From a bacterium (GTDB lineage Bacteria; Planctomycetota; UBA1135; GCA-002686595): a stretch of DNA of 51,958 nt. Each line of letters starts with the position of its first letter. Position 1 is the stretch's first letter. The translations under genes and the position numbers were made by a program. Of the stretch, positions 10,101 through 18,365 are shown piece after piece. The notes beneath the pieces were generated by a model. The model worked only from the letters and a program-made list of their open reading frames with translations. It ran no database searches and was not told the DNA's origin. Where the stretch lies: the NCBI GenBank assembly GCA_024226735.1, contig JAAELL010000116.1, forward strand, positions 1 through 51,958, written 5' to 3'.

Positions 10101-11117
10101 TGCTTCAACAACGACCACCAGGTCACCGAGCACTTCCACGAGTTCGCCATGGGCTTGCAGAGCGACGCCGAGGGCAACCTGCTGTACGCGAAGTCGGCAC
10201 GGCACGCACTTCCCGCGCTCGTCCCGCACCACGGAACACTGCTGCGTGTGAGCAAGGACGGCCAGCGCACGGAGATCGTCGCAAGCGGCTTCCGGGCCGC
10301 GAACGGCGTCTGCATCAACTCGGATGGCACCTTCATCGTCACCGACCAAGAGGGTCATTGGAACCCGAAGAACCGCATCAACTACGTCAAGCCGGGCGGC
10401 TTCTACGGGAACATGTACGGCTACCACGACGTCACCGACGAGTCGGACAGCGCGATGGAGCAACCACTGGCGTGGATCACCAACAGCTTCGATCGTTCGC
10501 CGGGGGAGCTGTTGTGGGTCGACAGTCCGAAGTGGGGTCCACTCGAGGGGCAGCTCCTCAATCTCTCGTACGGCTACGGCCGGGTCTACGTCGTCCCGCA
10601 CGAAGATGTCGGTGGCCAGATGCAGGGCGGCATGTGCTCCCTTCCGATCGAGGACTTTCCAACCGGCGTCATGCGCGGCCGTTTCCATCCCGGCGATGGC
10701 CAGCTTTACCTGGCGGGCATGTTTGCGTGGGCTGGAAGCCAACAGCAACCCGGCGGCCTCTACCGGCTGCGCTACACGGGCCGCCCCGTGCACCTGCCGG
10801 TCGAGCTCAGCGCGACCAAGACCGGCCTCACGCTACGCTTCAGCGGCGAGCTCGACCGCACTACCGCATCCCTGCCCGCGAACTACCACGTCAAGGCGTG
10901 GGACCTGAAACGCACGAGGAACTACGGCTCGCCCCATTTGAACGAGCAGACCCTGCAGGTCGCCTCCGCCGTCCTAGCGCCGGACGGCCAGACCGTGCTG
11001 CTCGCAGTTCCCGACATCGCGCCGACGTGGTGCATGGAGATCCGGTACGAGCTCTCGAGCGCCGCCGGCGAGCCCGTTCGCGGGAAGATCCACAACACGA
11101 TTCACCGGCTGAAGTGA
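7185..11117 (+). CDS. large di-heme cytochrome c / DUF6797-like / LamG / propeller-like exported protein
   Basis: A protein of about 1310 residues with a signal peptide (MKVLQLFPALLVPMLLSVEL region). Two heme c sites are visible: C64-T-R-C-H68 in a PVC-type cytochrome domain that also has the G-P-D-L-T and I-L-R-P-S-K-A-I motifs, and C241-V-N-C-H245 in a second cytochrome domain. A middle region (about 330-550) resembles DUF6797, followed by a LamG/concanavalin-like domain (about 570-730). The C-terminal half (about 880-1210) carries propeller-like strands (L-N-G-E-V-Y-V-T, D-L-N-G-D-E-E-I-D) of the type seen in PVC membrane-bound dehydrogenases. An extracytoplasmic redox or carbohydrate-related role is inferred. 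Starts at 7170 (GTG), 7185 and 7191 are all in frame; the two ATGs fit the signal peptide best. The gene follows the peptidase by about 100 bases on the same strand. Confidence 0.87.
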   Translation: MRMKVLQLFPALLVPMLLSVELGTAQDLEQQLSTTDPSTLAAEALSFGDARRGAVVFYQADLACTRCHIPDEASNRLGPDLTALGREVADEHLIESILRPSKAIREGYEPVVLEVDEQLVTGLLVSENAETIILRDSSRDYKEVRFERAELSSYRRSSVSAMPSGLVNLLASKQQFLDLVRYLTELRDGGSARARELEPDPALYALRPLPAYEKDIDHAGFLEDLDQEAFERGRAIYQRTCVNCHGTHEQEGSLPTSLRFASQPFKNGSDPHTMYRTLTSGFGMMAAQTWMVPSQKYDVIHYVRQAYLKDHNPTQHFEVDGAYLARLPKGTARGPEPAETTEWLQMDYGPNQMMTLEVGDDGSNFAYKGNAIRLDAGPGGVAQGRYWMLYDYDTLRVAAAWSGDEFIDWNSIHFNGRHAIHPRIAGELHLENPTGPGWGRPADGSFEDSRLVGRDDRRYGPLARDWAQYRGMYYHGPDTLIEYTVGKTRVLEMPGVLAGREALAFTRTFNVGARDQELVLQVAHVDDPLAALETDGGTAWLGALHVDAAAPSNAEPAPDAFHFDGSAFLELTSADGLHAGNGDFTLAARIRTDRDGTIVALTGDQAEWVRDGLTWFVRGGRLTIDIGWVGAFQGSEQVADNEWHEVAVRYRQASGEIQFFVDSEADERVGHLRREAPLADPVVRIGYTASNFPSPSLFEGKIAELRFFNAALESAEVEDLAAGRRGRAEALAGHWHPSALTDGRAQDRSGQGHHAEVRAGEGAPPPSRVAGVTVAGVEGEADGMRWSASAGDLRLHIPAGNDAKRFTLWFATSEDRASATALADAVVIDVPARDLAPKTKGGPARWAQVLTSEASIGADDGPFAVDVLKRPTDNPWFCRIRLTGFDFTDGGDTAIVSAWDGSIWKVSGLNGLPGQAGGTAPRSVPIHWRRIASGLFQPLGVKILNGEVYVTCRDEIVILHDLNGDEEIDWFECFNNDHQVTEHFHEFAMGLQSDAEGNLLYAKSARHALPALVPHHGTLLRVSKDGQRTEIVASGFRAANGVCINSDGTFIVTDQEGHWNPKNRINYVKPGGFYGNMYGYHDVTDESDSAMEQPLAWITNSFDRSPGELLWVDSPKWGPLEGQLLNLSYGYGRVYVVPHEDVGGQMQGGMCSLPIEDFPTGVMRGRFHPGDGQLYLAGMFAWAGSQQQPGGLYRLRYTGRPVHLPVELSATKTGLTLRFSGELDRTTASLPANYHVKAWDLKRTRNYGSPHLNEQTLQVASAVLAPDGQTVLLAVPDIAPTWCMEIRYELSSAAGEPVRGKIHNTIHRLK

Positions 11118-11205
11118 GCCCACGTGCGACTGTATCTGCGAGCACGCAACCTATCGAACGTCGATCTCGAGATGCTCTGACTGTCCGCCCTTCACGTACA
11201 CATCG

Positions 11206-11439
11206 TCAGTTGCGTAGGGGGATCTCTTGCTTGGCACTCACCACGATCGTGTATCTTCCAGGTGGCAAGCCATCGAACAGGAAGGTGCCGTCCCTAAGGC
11301 CCACGCTTGTCCGGTTCGGCGCTACGCCCTCTCCTGAGTAGTGGTTCATCCGGCAGCCAATCACGAACTCGCCGTACTCCACGCCATTCGGGTAAATCAC
11401 CGCCCCCCCGATCGAGCCCGACGCTACAAGTTCGACCAA
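11206..11439 (-). pseudogene. remnant of a carboxypeptidase-regulatory-like beta-sandwich domain
   Basis: A 77-codon frame with the G-G-A-V start and the F-L-F-D-G-L-P-P-G-R-Y-T-I-V-V ending of a CarboxypepD_reg-like (transthyretin-fold) domain. It has no signal peptide and is far shorter than complete proteins of this kind (compare 38093-39559). Its base composition is visibly less GC-rich than its neighbours. I read it as the 3' end of a lost gene; a short functional protein is possible but unlikely. Confidence 0.5.
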
Positions 11440-11453
11440 GACATCGTCTCGTG

Positions 11454-12041
11454 ATGCCGCGACATCCCGTCGCCGGCTCGTTGCGTACGCATCCTTCTCG
11501 AAGGCAGGATCGTAGAGCAGCTGGCGAGCTACTCGAACGCCACTTGCCCGGTCTCGCGGCTTACGTGCGCCTCAACGCGGGTGCTGAGCTGAGAGCGCGT
11601 GAGTCGACGCTGGACATCGTTCAGTCGGCTTGCAGAGAGGTGCTAGAGCGACTTCCCAAGTTTCGCATCTACCGCGACGAAGTCGATTTCAAGCGCTGGC
11701 TCTACCGCACGGTCCAGCGCAAGATCGTGGCTCGCGCCCGCAAGGCAGTCCTACCGATGCGCTCCTTGACCGAGAAGGAGGCCGAGGTCGTGCTGGATGG
11801 CTGCTCGGGATTCTTCTCGCCCAGCCGCCAGGCCGCTGCTCGCGAGGAATTGACACGCGTCGAAGAGGCTTTTCGACAACTACCGGACGACTATCGCGAA
11901 GTGATCGTGCAGGCGCACATCCTCGGTCGCTCGCGCTCGGAGATCGCCGCGGACTCGGGGCGCAGTCCCGGAGCTGTCCGCGCGCTGCTGTGCCGAGCCG
12001 TCGCCCGCCTGGCGGTCAGAGCGGGCTTCATGCGGCCCTAG
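11454..12041 (+). CDS. ECF-type RNA polymerase sigma factor
   Basis: 195 residues from the ATG at 11454. Sigma region 2 is recognisable in Y-V-R-L-N-A-G...I-V-Q-S-A-C-R-E-V-L-E-R-L and F-K-R-W-L-Y-R-T-V; region 4 in L-P-D-D-Y-R-E-V-I followed by the helix-turn-helix R-S-R-S-E-I-A-A-D-S-G-R-S-P-G-A-V-R-A-L-L. This matches the planctomycete ECF group often encoded beside Ser/Thr kinases. The kinase-FGE gene lies convergently 21 bases downstream, which supports a kinase-controlled sigma factor (inference). No anti-sigma gene is adjacent. The first ~25 residues are unusually Arg/His-rich and may be partly non-native. Confidence 0.85.
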   Translation: MPRHPVAGSLRTHPSRRQDRRAAGELLERHLPGLAAYVRLNAGAELRARESTLDIVQSACREVLERLPKFRIYRDEVDFKRWLYRTVQRKIVARARKAVLPMRSLTEKEAEVVLDGCSGFFSPSRQAAAREELTRVEEAFRQLPDDYREVIVQAHILGRSRSEIAADSGRSPGAVRALLCRAVARLAVRAGFMRP

Positions 12042-12062
12042 GCGCCTGGGCTCGGTGTGGCT

Positions 12063-14582
12063 TCACCGGGGCTCGATCGAACGCGCCGGCCGCACACCCT
12101 GGTTCACCTCCCGCGAACCAGCATTGTCGCTCGACCGGCGGGCTGCCCTCATCATGCTCGGACTATCCAGGAAAGAGCCTCCTCTGGCCGTGGCGAGTGC
12201 CGCGAAGCTCGGACTCGCGTTCGTCCGGAATCCCTGCCCGGGCTCCCTGGTCTCCAAACACCACTCCCACAGGTTCCCGTGGACGTCGTGGACTCCCCAA
12301 GCGTTGGGCCGTAGCGACCCAACCGGGGCCTTGTAGATGAACCCGTCTTCGAATCCACGCTCGAACCACTCCTTGGGGTCATGGCGCCCCAGCGCTTCGT
12401 CGGCGATGTTCGCCGCGCCCACGAGCGACTGCACGTCATCCCCCGTCCAGAACACGGTCGAGGATCCGGCGCGCGTGGCGTACTCCCATTGGGCCTCCGT
12501 TGGAAGCGAGAGACCGAGACAGGCGAGCGTGCCGTTCGCATCGCGCCACGACACGAATGACATGGGGTGATCGTCCGACTCCGCCCGGTCAGGGAAGTTG
12601 GCGCTGCTCTCGGTGACCCGCAGCCACTGGCCTTGGGTCATTTCGTACTTGGAGAGGAAATAGGCGCCCAGCGCCACGGTTCGAACCGTAGGGTCCGTGG
12701 TGCGGTGCTCTGGGTCCGCGTTCGGTGAACCGCGCGGGTGCTCGGCTGAAACGGGATACGAACCCATCGCGAACGACCCGGCGGGCACGAGCACGAGCAC
12801 GATTCCCGTCCCCTCGGCAACCGTGGATCTTCCCGTCTGCGCGTCGCGCTCGGGCGCCTCACCAGTCCGAACCACGAGGAACTCCCACAACCCCGACTGC
12901 GGGTTGCGCCAGAGCGGCAGCAGCCCCATCTGCGGTGCGAGCGCGAGCCCACCATAGACGCTGAGCTCGGCGATGCTCGTACTCGCTTCGATCCACTTCT
13001 GGCGCGCCTCTGGCCCTTCCGTGCTGAGGATCGCTGTACGTTGGGCCAATGTGATGCGCTCCGTAACGTGCCCGACGATGTCCGGAAGCTCACGCAGGCC
13101 CTCGACGAGCTCGGTGAGAATCTCGCGTTGCCACTCGGTTTCCGTATCCTCGACGAGCTCGGTGGTGTGGTCCACAGCCAGCGTTTCGAGGGCTCCGCGA
13201 TAGATGTCTTCACTCTCCAGAACACCCCGCGCGCGAGCGAGCCAAGCGCTCATGTAGCCGATCCGACTCGGGAACGCTGGCCACAGCTCCGGTTCCTTGC
13301 GTATCAGATCGCGGAGAATCTTGACGTCCGAGAGACGCCCGATCTGGGCCGCGGAGAGCCGCGCGCGCCGATCGGCGCGCTTGTGCAGCTCCGTACGCAG
13401 GGTGAGCGCCGCCACGTCCTTGGGACGTAGGCCAAGCGCCTGCTCGGTTTCGGCGAGCGCGCCGTCGAGTTCGCCCTCTTCCGCGAGAGCGCGCGCACGC
13501 TCGACTCGCTCGGCCACGATGGCGACTTCGATGCGGTGGCGCCACAGCTCCGATCCTGCGGCCAGGATCGCGACGATCGAGATCAGCGCCGCAGCCCACG
13601 TCGAGCGCGGATGACGGCGCCCCCAGCGCAGAGCACGTGCGCTGAGCGTCGGCGGACGCGCTTGGACCGGCCGGCCGTTCGAGAGGTTCGACAAGTCGAG
13701 CGCGAACTCAGCCGCCGTTTGATAGCGTCGCCTCAAGTCGATGTCCATCGCCTTCATGCAGACGACTTCCACGTCGCGGCGCACCAGCGGGTTCGTCTCG
13801 CGCAAGCGTGGCGGCGCGCCGGCCAGGATCCGTTGCATCGTGAACTCGGTCGACGCCGACGTGTAGGGTGTGTGCAGCGCAAGCATCTCGTAGAGCGTCA
13901 CACCGAGCGAGTAAATGTCGGTGCGCGGGTCGACATTGCGCTCTCCGTTGAGCCGCTCGGGCGAGACGTACAGGAGCGAGCCCGGCACGACGCCGCTCTT
14001 CGTCAGCTGCGTCTCCCCAACTACAGCGGCCAATCCGAAGTCGAGCAGCATCGTGCGCCCATCGCGAGTGATCGCGATGTTCGACGGCTTCACGTCGCGA
14101 TGGATCACACCGCGGCGGTGAGCGTGCTCGAGCGCATCGGCTACGCGGCGCGCGATCTCGAGACACACCTCGACCCACGGGCGCCCGTTCCAGACGTCCG
14201 CACGCTCACCATCCATGCCTCGAACGGCGTGAACCGAGCGCGTGAGGTCGTCACCGTTCAGCTCCTTGGGACGCTGACCAGAGAGCGACTCGAGCACCTC
14301 GGCCAGCGTGCAGCCGTCGATGAGCTCCATCGTGAAGTACGGGAGCCCCGCGTCCTCGCCAAACGTGTAGACCGGCACGATCCCGGGGTGGCGCATCAAC
14401 GCGGCTGCGGCCCCCTCGCGCCGAAAACGGTCGACGCTGCTACCGAAGACGAGATTCTCTGGGCGTACGACCTTCAGTGCCACACGCCGGCCGAGAGACT
14501 CCTGCAGCGCTTCAAACACCACGCCCATGCCGCCCCCACCGATACGACGTATCAGACGGAAGTCACCGAGCCTCTCTGGCAA
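12063..14582 (-). CDS. Ser/Thr protein kinase with a membrane helix and C-terminal FGE-sulfatase (SUMF1) domain
   Basis: About 839 residues. Kinase domain at residues 6-290: G-G-G-G-M-G-V-V-F loop, V-A-L-K-V lysine, H-R-D-V-K-P-S-N catalytic loop, D-F-G-L-A, and an S-P-E-R-L activation-segment end, so it should be active. A hydrophobic helix follows (W-A-A-A-L-I-S-I-V-A-I-L-A), then about 240 residues with TPR-like helices, then an FGE/SUMF1 domain (M-G-S-Y-P, L-P-T-E-A-Q-W-E-Y-A-T-R-A-G, V-H-D-V-H-G-N-L-W-E-W, R-G-G-S). The topology suggests a receptor kinase with the FGE domain outside the membrane. The frame begins with a poor TTG just inside a kinase N-terminus. The natural upstream part lies in another frame (see 14600-14794), so the gene carries a frameshift or the sequence has an indel. 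Confidence 0.85.
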   Translation of the reverse strand: MPERLGDFRLIRRIGGGGMGVVFEALQESLGRRVALKVVRPENLVFGSSVDRFRREGAAAALMRHPGIVPVYTFGEDAGLPYFTMELIDGCTLAEVLESLSGQRPKELNGDDLTRSVHAVRGMDGERADVWNGRPWVEVCLEIARRVADALEHAHRRGVIHRDVKPSNIAITRDGRTMLLDFGLAAVVGETQLTKSGVVPGSLLYVSPERLNGERNVDPRTDIYSLGVTLYEMLALHTPYTSASTEFTMQRILAGAPPRLRETNPLVRRDVEVVCMKAMDIDLRRRYQTAAEFALDLSNLSNGRPVQARPPTLSARALRWGRRHPRSTWAAALISIVAILAAGSELWRHRIEVAIVAERVERARALAEEGELDGALAETEQALGLRPKDVAALTLRTELHKRADRRARLSAAQIGRLSDVKILRDLIRKEPELWPAFPSRIGYMSAWLARARGVLESEDIYRGALETLAVDHTTELVEDTETEWQREILTELVEGLRELPDIVGHVTERITLAQRTAILSTEGPEARQKWIEASTSIAELSVYGGLALAPQMGLLPLWRNPQSGLWEFLVVRTGEAPERDAQTGRSTVAEGTGIVLVLVPAGSFAMGSYPVSAEHPRGSPNADPEHRTTDPTVRTVALGAYFLSKYEMTQGQWLRVTESSANFPDRAESDDHPMSFVSWRDANGTLACLGLSLPTEAQWEYATRAGSSTVFWTGDDVQSLVGAANIADEALGRHDPKEWFERGFEDGFIYKAPVGSLRPNAWGVHDVHGNLWEWCLETREPGQGFRTNASPSFAALATARGGSFLDSPSMMRAARRSSDNAGSREVNQGVRPARSIEPR

Positions 14583-14599
14583 TTCGTCGGCGTCCGCAC

Positions 14600-14794
14600 C
14601 GTGTTCGCCCAGGAGCCCGAGTCCGAGAGTCTCTCGACCGCAGATCGGAGCTCAGCCGCCCTGGTTGGATTCTCGCGGCACAGCCGTTCCAACGCATCCT
14701 TGTCCCCGGTCTCGATTTGCTTGAGCAGCGTGAACAGCAAGCGCTCCGAGTCGTCGTCGGGCCCAGCGCCGGAGAGTTCGTTCGTGCGCGTCAT
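14600..14794 (-). pseudogene. frameshifted N-terminal extension of the kinase-FGE gene
   Basis: From an ATG at 14794 the frame reads a conserved planctomycete kinase leader (L-F-T-L-L-K-Q-I-E, then L-E-R-L-C-R-E-N-P-T-R-A-A-E-L-R-S-A-V-E-R-L). It loses homology at about 14625, where the +1 frame continues with G-L-L-G-E-H-G-A-D-A-D-E-L-P-E-R-L-G-D-F directly into the kinase. One indel of 1 nt near 14625 would restore a single 910-codon gene. A real disabling mutation and a sequencing error cannot be told apart here. Confidence 0.65.
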
Positions 14795-14973
14795 CTGACG
14801 TGTCGATCCCGCGAGGGACCGCCTGGCTTCCGCGAAGCTGTAATGCCCGGAAGCCCCGCTCCCAAGCACAGCGAGGATAGCATCGGGGTCGAGGGTGCGA
14901 ACACGGGAGCTGCGCTCGAGACGACCCGAGCACGGGTCAGCCGCGCCGTCGCGCGGCTGACTACGCGCGCGAC

Positions 14974-15594
14974 TCAGGAGTCACGCATCGCCGCGAGCAC
15001 CGTCGAAGCGAACGTACGCTCAACGTCGGAGAGGCGCGTGCCGCGGCAGAGACTCTCGAGCAGCTCCCGTCCGGCCCCGTCGCGCAGCCGCCCGATCGCC
15101 TCGATGGCCAGCGGCCCCAACGTCGGATCACGCTTGTTGAGAATCGACGATAGACGGGGCAGGTCCGTAGCATCCCCGCTCGCACCCAGCGCTCGGATCG
15201 CCTCCTGACGCACGCGTTGGCGCGGGTCGTCGAGGAGCCGCGCGAGCTCGACGTCGGAGGCGAAGACGCCCAGGCGTCCCAACGCGCGTACTGCGTTGCC
15301 AACGACGAGCGGGTCGTCGGACGCGAGCGCCGCGGAGCGTAGGTGAGCGGCCCGCTCGGGGCCCGCGGACCGACAATAGCGGATCACCTCACGCACCTCC
15401 TCGGGCGTCGACGCGGCGAGGAGCCGCGGGCGCGGCCCCTCGACGGCCTCGACCTCGGACGCCTTGCACGCCTGCTCGGGGCGACCGATCTCTGACGCGA
15501 ATCTACTTGCGGCCGGAGGTACCTGGCCCCAGACCCAGGCCAGCGTCAGGAACGCGCAGCCCGCGGCGACGGCTAATGTGATCGCGGCCTTCAT
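14974..15594 (-). CDS. exported HEAT-repeat protein
   Basis: 206 residues. A signal peptide or membrane anchor (MKAAITLAVAAGCAFLTLAW) precedes HEAT-like helical repeats: A-L-A-S-D-D-P-L-V-V-G-N-A-V-R-A-L-G-R-L, then L-L-D-D-P-R-Q-R-V-R-Q-E-A-I-R-A-L-G, then a third copy ending A-I-G-R-L-R-D-G. Its ATG overlaps the stop of the upstream adhesin gene by one base (TGATG), so the two are translationally coupled and probably act together. HEAT repeats scaffold protein contacts, so it may assist export or surface assembly of the adhesin (inference). Confidence 0.85.
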   Translation of the reverse strand: MKAAITLAVAAGCAFLTLAWVWGQVPPAASRFASEIGRPEQACKASEVEAVEGPRPRLLAASTPEEVREVIRYCRSAGPERAAHLRSAALASDDPLVVGNAVRALGRLGVFASDVELARLLDDPRQRVRQEAIRALGASGDATDLPRLSSILNKRDPTLGPLAIEAIGRLRDGAGRELLESLCRGTRLSDVERTFASTVLAAMRDS

Positions 15595-18350
15595 CAGTCC
15601 GCTCCCCCGATGATGAACATGCGATCGGCACCGACGATGTTGCCGTCGACACTCACGCGCACGCCGAACCTGGAGTTCGGCTGGATCACGCCGGCGCAAA
15701 TCCCGGCGCGAACCGAGGAGAGCAGCTGGCGACGCTCGAACTTCAGCACCAGGCGATCGTTGAACATGTTGTCGGAGTGCAGCGGCACCGGGTTGCCGCC
15801 GGGGATGAGCAGCTTGATGTCGTGCGCGGATGTGGGCTGCATGAGGTCGAGGTTGGGTCCGGCCAGCCGGGCCCGGACGAGCCCGCCCGGCTTGCGCCAC
15901 CTGCCGTTGATGACGCGCGGGCGAATCGTGACTCGCACGTTGTCGATGCGCACGAGTGCCGCGCAGGAGCTCGAGTTGCCGGCCAGGTCGCGCGCGACGA
16001 CCATGACCTCCATTGCTCCATCGAGGCGTGTCGTGGTGTCGTAGCTGAGCTGGAACGGCGCGAAGGTTTGTGTGCCGAGCGAGACGCCGTCGACGACAAT
16101 TTCGAGCGATTCGAGGTCGGCGGTCGTGGAGTCGGCAATGATGTCGATGACGCCCGACACTGTCGAGTGGTGCGCCGGCGCGACCAGCGTCTTCGTTGGT
16201 GCCTGGTTGTCGACGGTCACAGTCGCAGTGGCGATCGTCTCGTTACCGACCGCGTCGAGCGCGCGCACACTCACGAGCAGCGTGCCGTCGCCTCGCAGCG
16301 TCGTGTCGTCGAGGCTCGTCACCAGCGCAGAGCCCTGCGGCGTCCCGAAGACGACCGAACCGTCCAGCTGGTTGGGCGGAGCGCCCCGCACGAGCATCTC
16401 GACCTCGACCAGACCCGCGCCACCGTCGTCGGCGGAGGCGTCGATGCTCATCGTCCCGCTGATGATTTCGCCGTCGAGCGGCGCGAGGATCGTGATCGTG
16501 GGCGCCGTGTTGTCGACGAGTACGATCGCAGACGCAGTGGCGGAGTTGCCCTTGCCGTCGAACGCCTCGACCGACAGGTCGTACGAGCCGTCTGCGAGCA
16601 CGGTCGTGTCGTAGTCGAGCTCGAACGGCTCCGCGGTCAGCGACGCGACGAGGTTGCCGTCGACGCGAAAGTCCACCTGCGCGACGCCGCTGCCCGGCAA
16701 AACGTCGACCACCGTCACGTCGAAGTCGATGCTCCCGCGCACGGTCGCGCCGTCCGAGGGTGCGTCGAGCGAGAGGTCCGGCGCCGTCGTATCGAGGATC
16801 ACGATGATCCCCGCCGAGCCTTGCTGCGTAGTCGCGTCCGTCGCGGTCACGGTGATCGTGTTCGGACCCTCGACGAGCGCCACCGCGCCCATCGCGATGC
16901 CGCCGCCCGCCGGCAGCGTGCCCGTGACGCCGCTCGGCGCCGATTCGACATCCGTCTCCGTGAGATCGTCGACGGTGGCCGTTACAGCGATCGGCGACTC
17001 GCCCGGCCCGAAGCACGCGCCGTCGGCCGGGGAGTCGATCGTGACGATCGGCGCGGTGAGGTCGAGGATGACCGTCAAGCTCACAACCGTCGCGTTGCCG
17101 GCCTCGTCGGTGGTCGTCACCGTGATGGGGTTGCTGCCCTCGACCAGGTCGACGTCCCCGCTCGCCGTACCACCGCCGGCGGCCAGGGCGACCGAGTCCG
17201 CGCCGAACTCGACCGTCGTACCGGTCGCGTCGACGACCGAGATGGATAAGGGCGCGGGGGACATGCCGAAGACCGCGCCGTCGAGCGGCGACAGCACCGT
17301 CACGTCGGGAGCGATCGTATCGCTCGTCACCGCGACCGTCGTGCCGCCCACGTTGCCGGCGTCGTCGGTCGCCGTCACGCTCAGGTTGTTCAGCCCTTCG
17401 ACGAGGGCGACCGTACCGCTCGTGGAACCTCCCCCGGCGGGTAGCGTCGTGTCGATCCCGGCGGGAGTCGATACGACGGTCGTCGCGCTGTCGTCCGTGA
17501 CGGTCGTTTCGAGCAGCACGCTACTCGCTCCGAGCACGGCGCCGTCGAGCGGCGAGTCGATGCTGACGACAGGCGGGTCGGGATCGGCCGGCGTCTTGCA
17601 CATGCCCGCGCTGCGTGCGTCGTAGATGGCCTGGACCTCGGCGGCGGAGAGCGCGCGCTCGAAGAGGGCGAGTTCGTCGATGTCCCCGTTGAAGTTCCCG
17701 TGGAAGCCGTGGCCGATCACGTTGCTGTTCAAGAACCCGACCGTGCCGACCGAGAACCCGACCGAGACGCCGTCCACGTAGATTTGCACGGTGGAGCCCG
17801 CCTTCGTCGCCGCGATATGGTGCCACAGGCCGTCGTTCAGCCCCGAGCCGGCGTTGTAGAACCAAGTGCCGCTCGCGCCGCCGCCTCCGGCACTGGACGC
17901 GAAGCCATAGGCCACTTTGCCCTGGCCGCCACTATTGAAGCTCGTGCTCAGCATGAACCTTTGCTGGAATCCACCGAGGTTGATGAACGCGCGCGCGTTG
18001 CCCGTTGTTTGCGTCCAGCGCGCCCATGTCACTACCGAGTGATCTCCGCTGGCGATGTCGAGGCTCGGGTCGAGACCGACGTCGATGCTGTCGTCCCCGC
18101 CGTCGAGAGAGAATGCTTGGCCCACGATCCCCGGCGCGAGCCCCATCCCTCCAAGCATGGTTCCCTGATTCGAGCCTTGGATGTCGTCGGCGGTGGTCCC
18201 TGCGATGGCGTCGCCGTCCCACCAGCCCACGATGCCTGGCGGGGGGGGAGCACAGATCTGGGCCTGGAGGCCCTGCGTGAGGAAGAGGAACGCGCTCGAG
18301 AAAACGAGCGACCGACGAGCGTACCTGGATAGGAACTTGGGTCTGAACAT
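15594..18350 (-). CDS. LamG plus multiple Ig-like domain surface protein
   Basis: 918 residues. A signal peptide (residues about 10-30) is followed by a LamG/concanavalin-like domain at about 33-250 (V-G-W-W-D-G-D, W-A-R-W-T, D-G-V-S-V-G, F-N-G-D-I-D-E-L-A-L-F). From about 255 to 820 there are seven Ig-like repeats of about 80-90 residues with V-S-I-D-S-P-L-D-G-A-V starts and L-N-N-L-S-V-T-A-T-D-D-A-G-N ends, typical of bacterial surface adhesins. The C-terminal ~100 residues are a different beta-rich domain and not the YC/WYRD module. It is likely a secreted or cell-surface adhesin. It heads a two-gene unit with the HEAT protein. Confidence 0.88.
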   Translation of the reverse strand: MFRPKFLSRYARRSLVFSSAFLFLTQGLQAQICAPPPPGIVGWWDGDAIAGTTADDIQGSNQGTMLGGMGLAPGIVGQAFSLDGGDDSIDVGLDPSLDIASGDHSVVTWARWTQTTGNARAFINLGGFQQRFMLSTSFNSGGQGKVAYGFASSAGGGGASGTWFYNAGSGLNDGLWHHIAATKAGSTVQIYVDGVSVGFSVGTVGFLNSNVIGHGFHGNFNGDIDELALFERALSAAEVQAIYDARSAGMCKTPADPDPPVVSIDSPLDGAVLGASSVLLETTVTDDSATTVVSTPAGIDTTLPAGGGSTSGTVALVEGLNNLSVTATDDAGNVGGTTVAVTSDTIAPDVTVLSPLDGAVFGMSPAPLSISVVDATGTTVEFGADSVALAAGGGTASGDVDLVEGSNPITVTTTDEAGNATVVSLTVILDLTAPIVTIDSPADGACFGPGESPIAVTATVDDLTETDVESAPSGVTGTLPAGGGIAMGAVALVEGPNTITVTATDATTQQGSAGIIVILDTTAPDLSLDAPSDGATVRGSIDFDVTVVDVLPGSGVAQVDFRVDGNLVASLTAEPFELDYDTTVLADGSYDLSVEAFDGKGNSATASAIVLVDNTAPTITILAPLDGEIISGTMSIDASADDGGAGLVEVEMLVRGAPPNQLDGSVVFGTPQGSALVTSLDDTTLRGDGTLLVSVRALDAVGNETIATATVTVDNQAPTKTLVAPAHHSTVSGVIDIIADSTTADLESLEIVVDGVSLGTQTFAPFQLSYDTTTRLDGAMEVMVVARDLAGNSSSCAALVRIDNVRVTIRPRVINGRWRKPGGLVRARLAGPNLDLMQPTSAHDIKLLIPGGNPVPLHSDNMFNDRLVLKFERRQLLSSVRAGICAGVIQPNSRFGVRVSVDGNIVGADRMFIIGGAD

Positions 18351-18365
18351 GAGCTAACCTCCCGT

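Noticed and set aside
7944..10793. 949-codon open frame on the minus strand
   Set aside because: It is antisense to the di-heme protein, has no domain character and arises from high GC third positions.
12063..12180. FGE C-terminus of the kinase as a second DGR variable repeat
   Set aside because: The protein position matches, but its DNA shows no alignment to the template repeat beyond family-level resemblance, and differences are not concentrated at template adenines.
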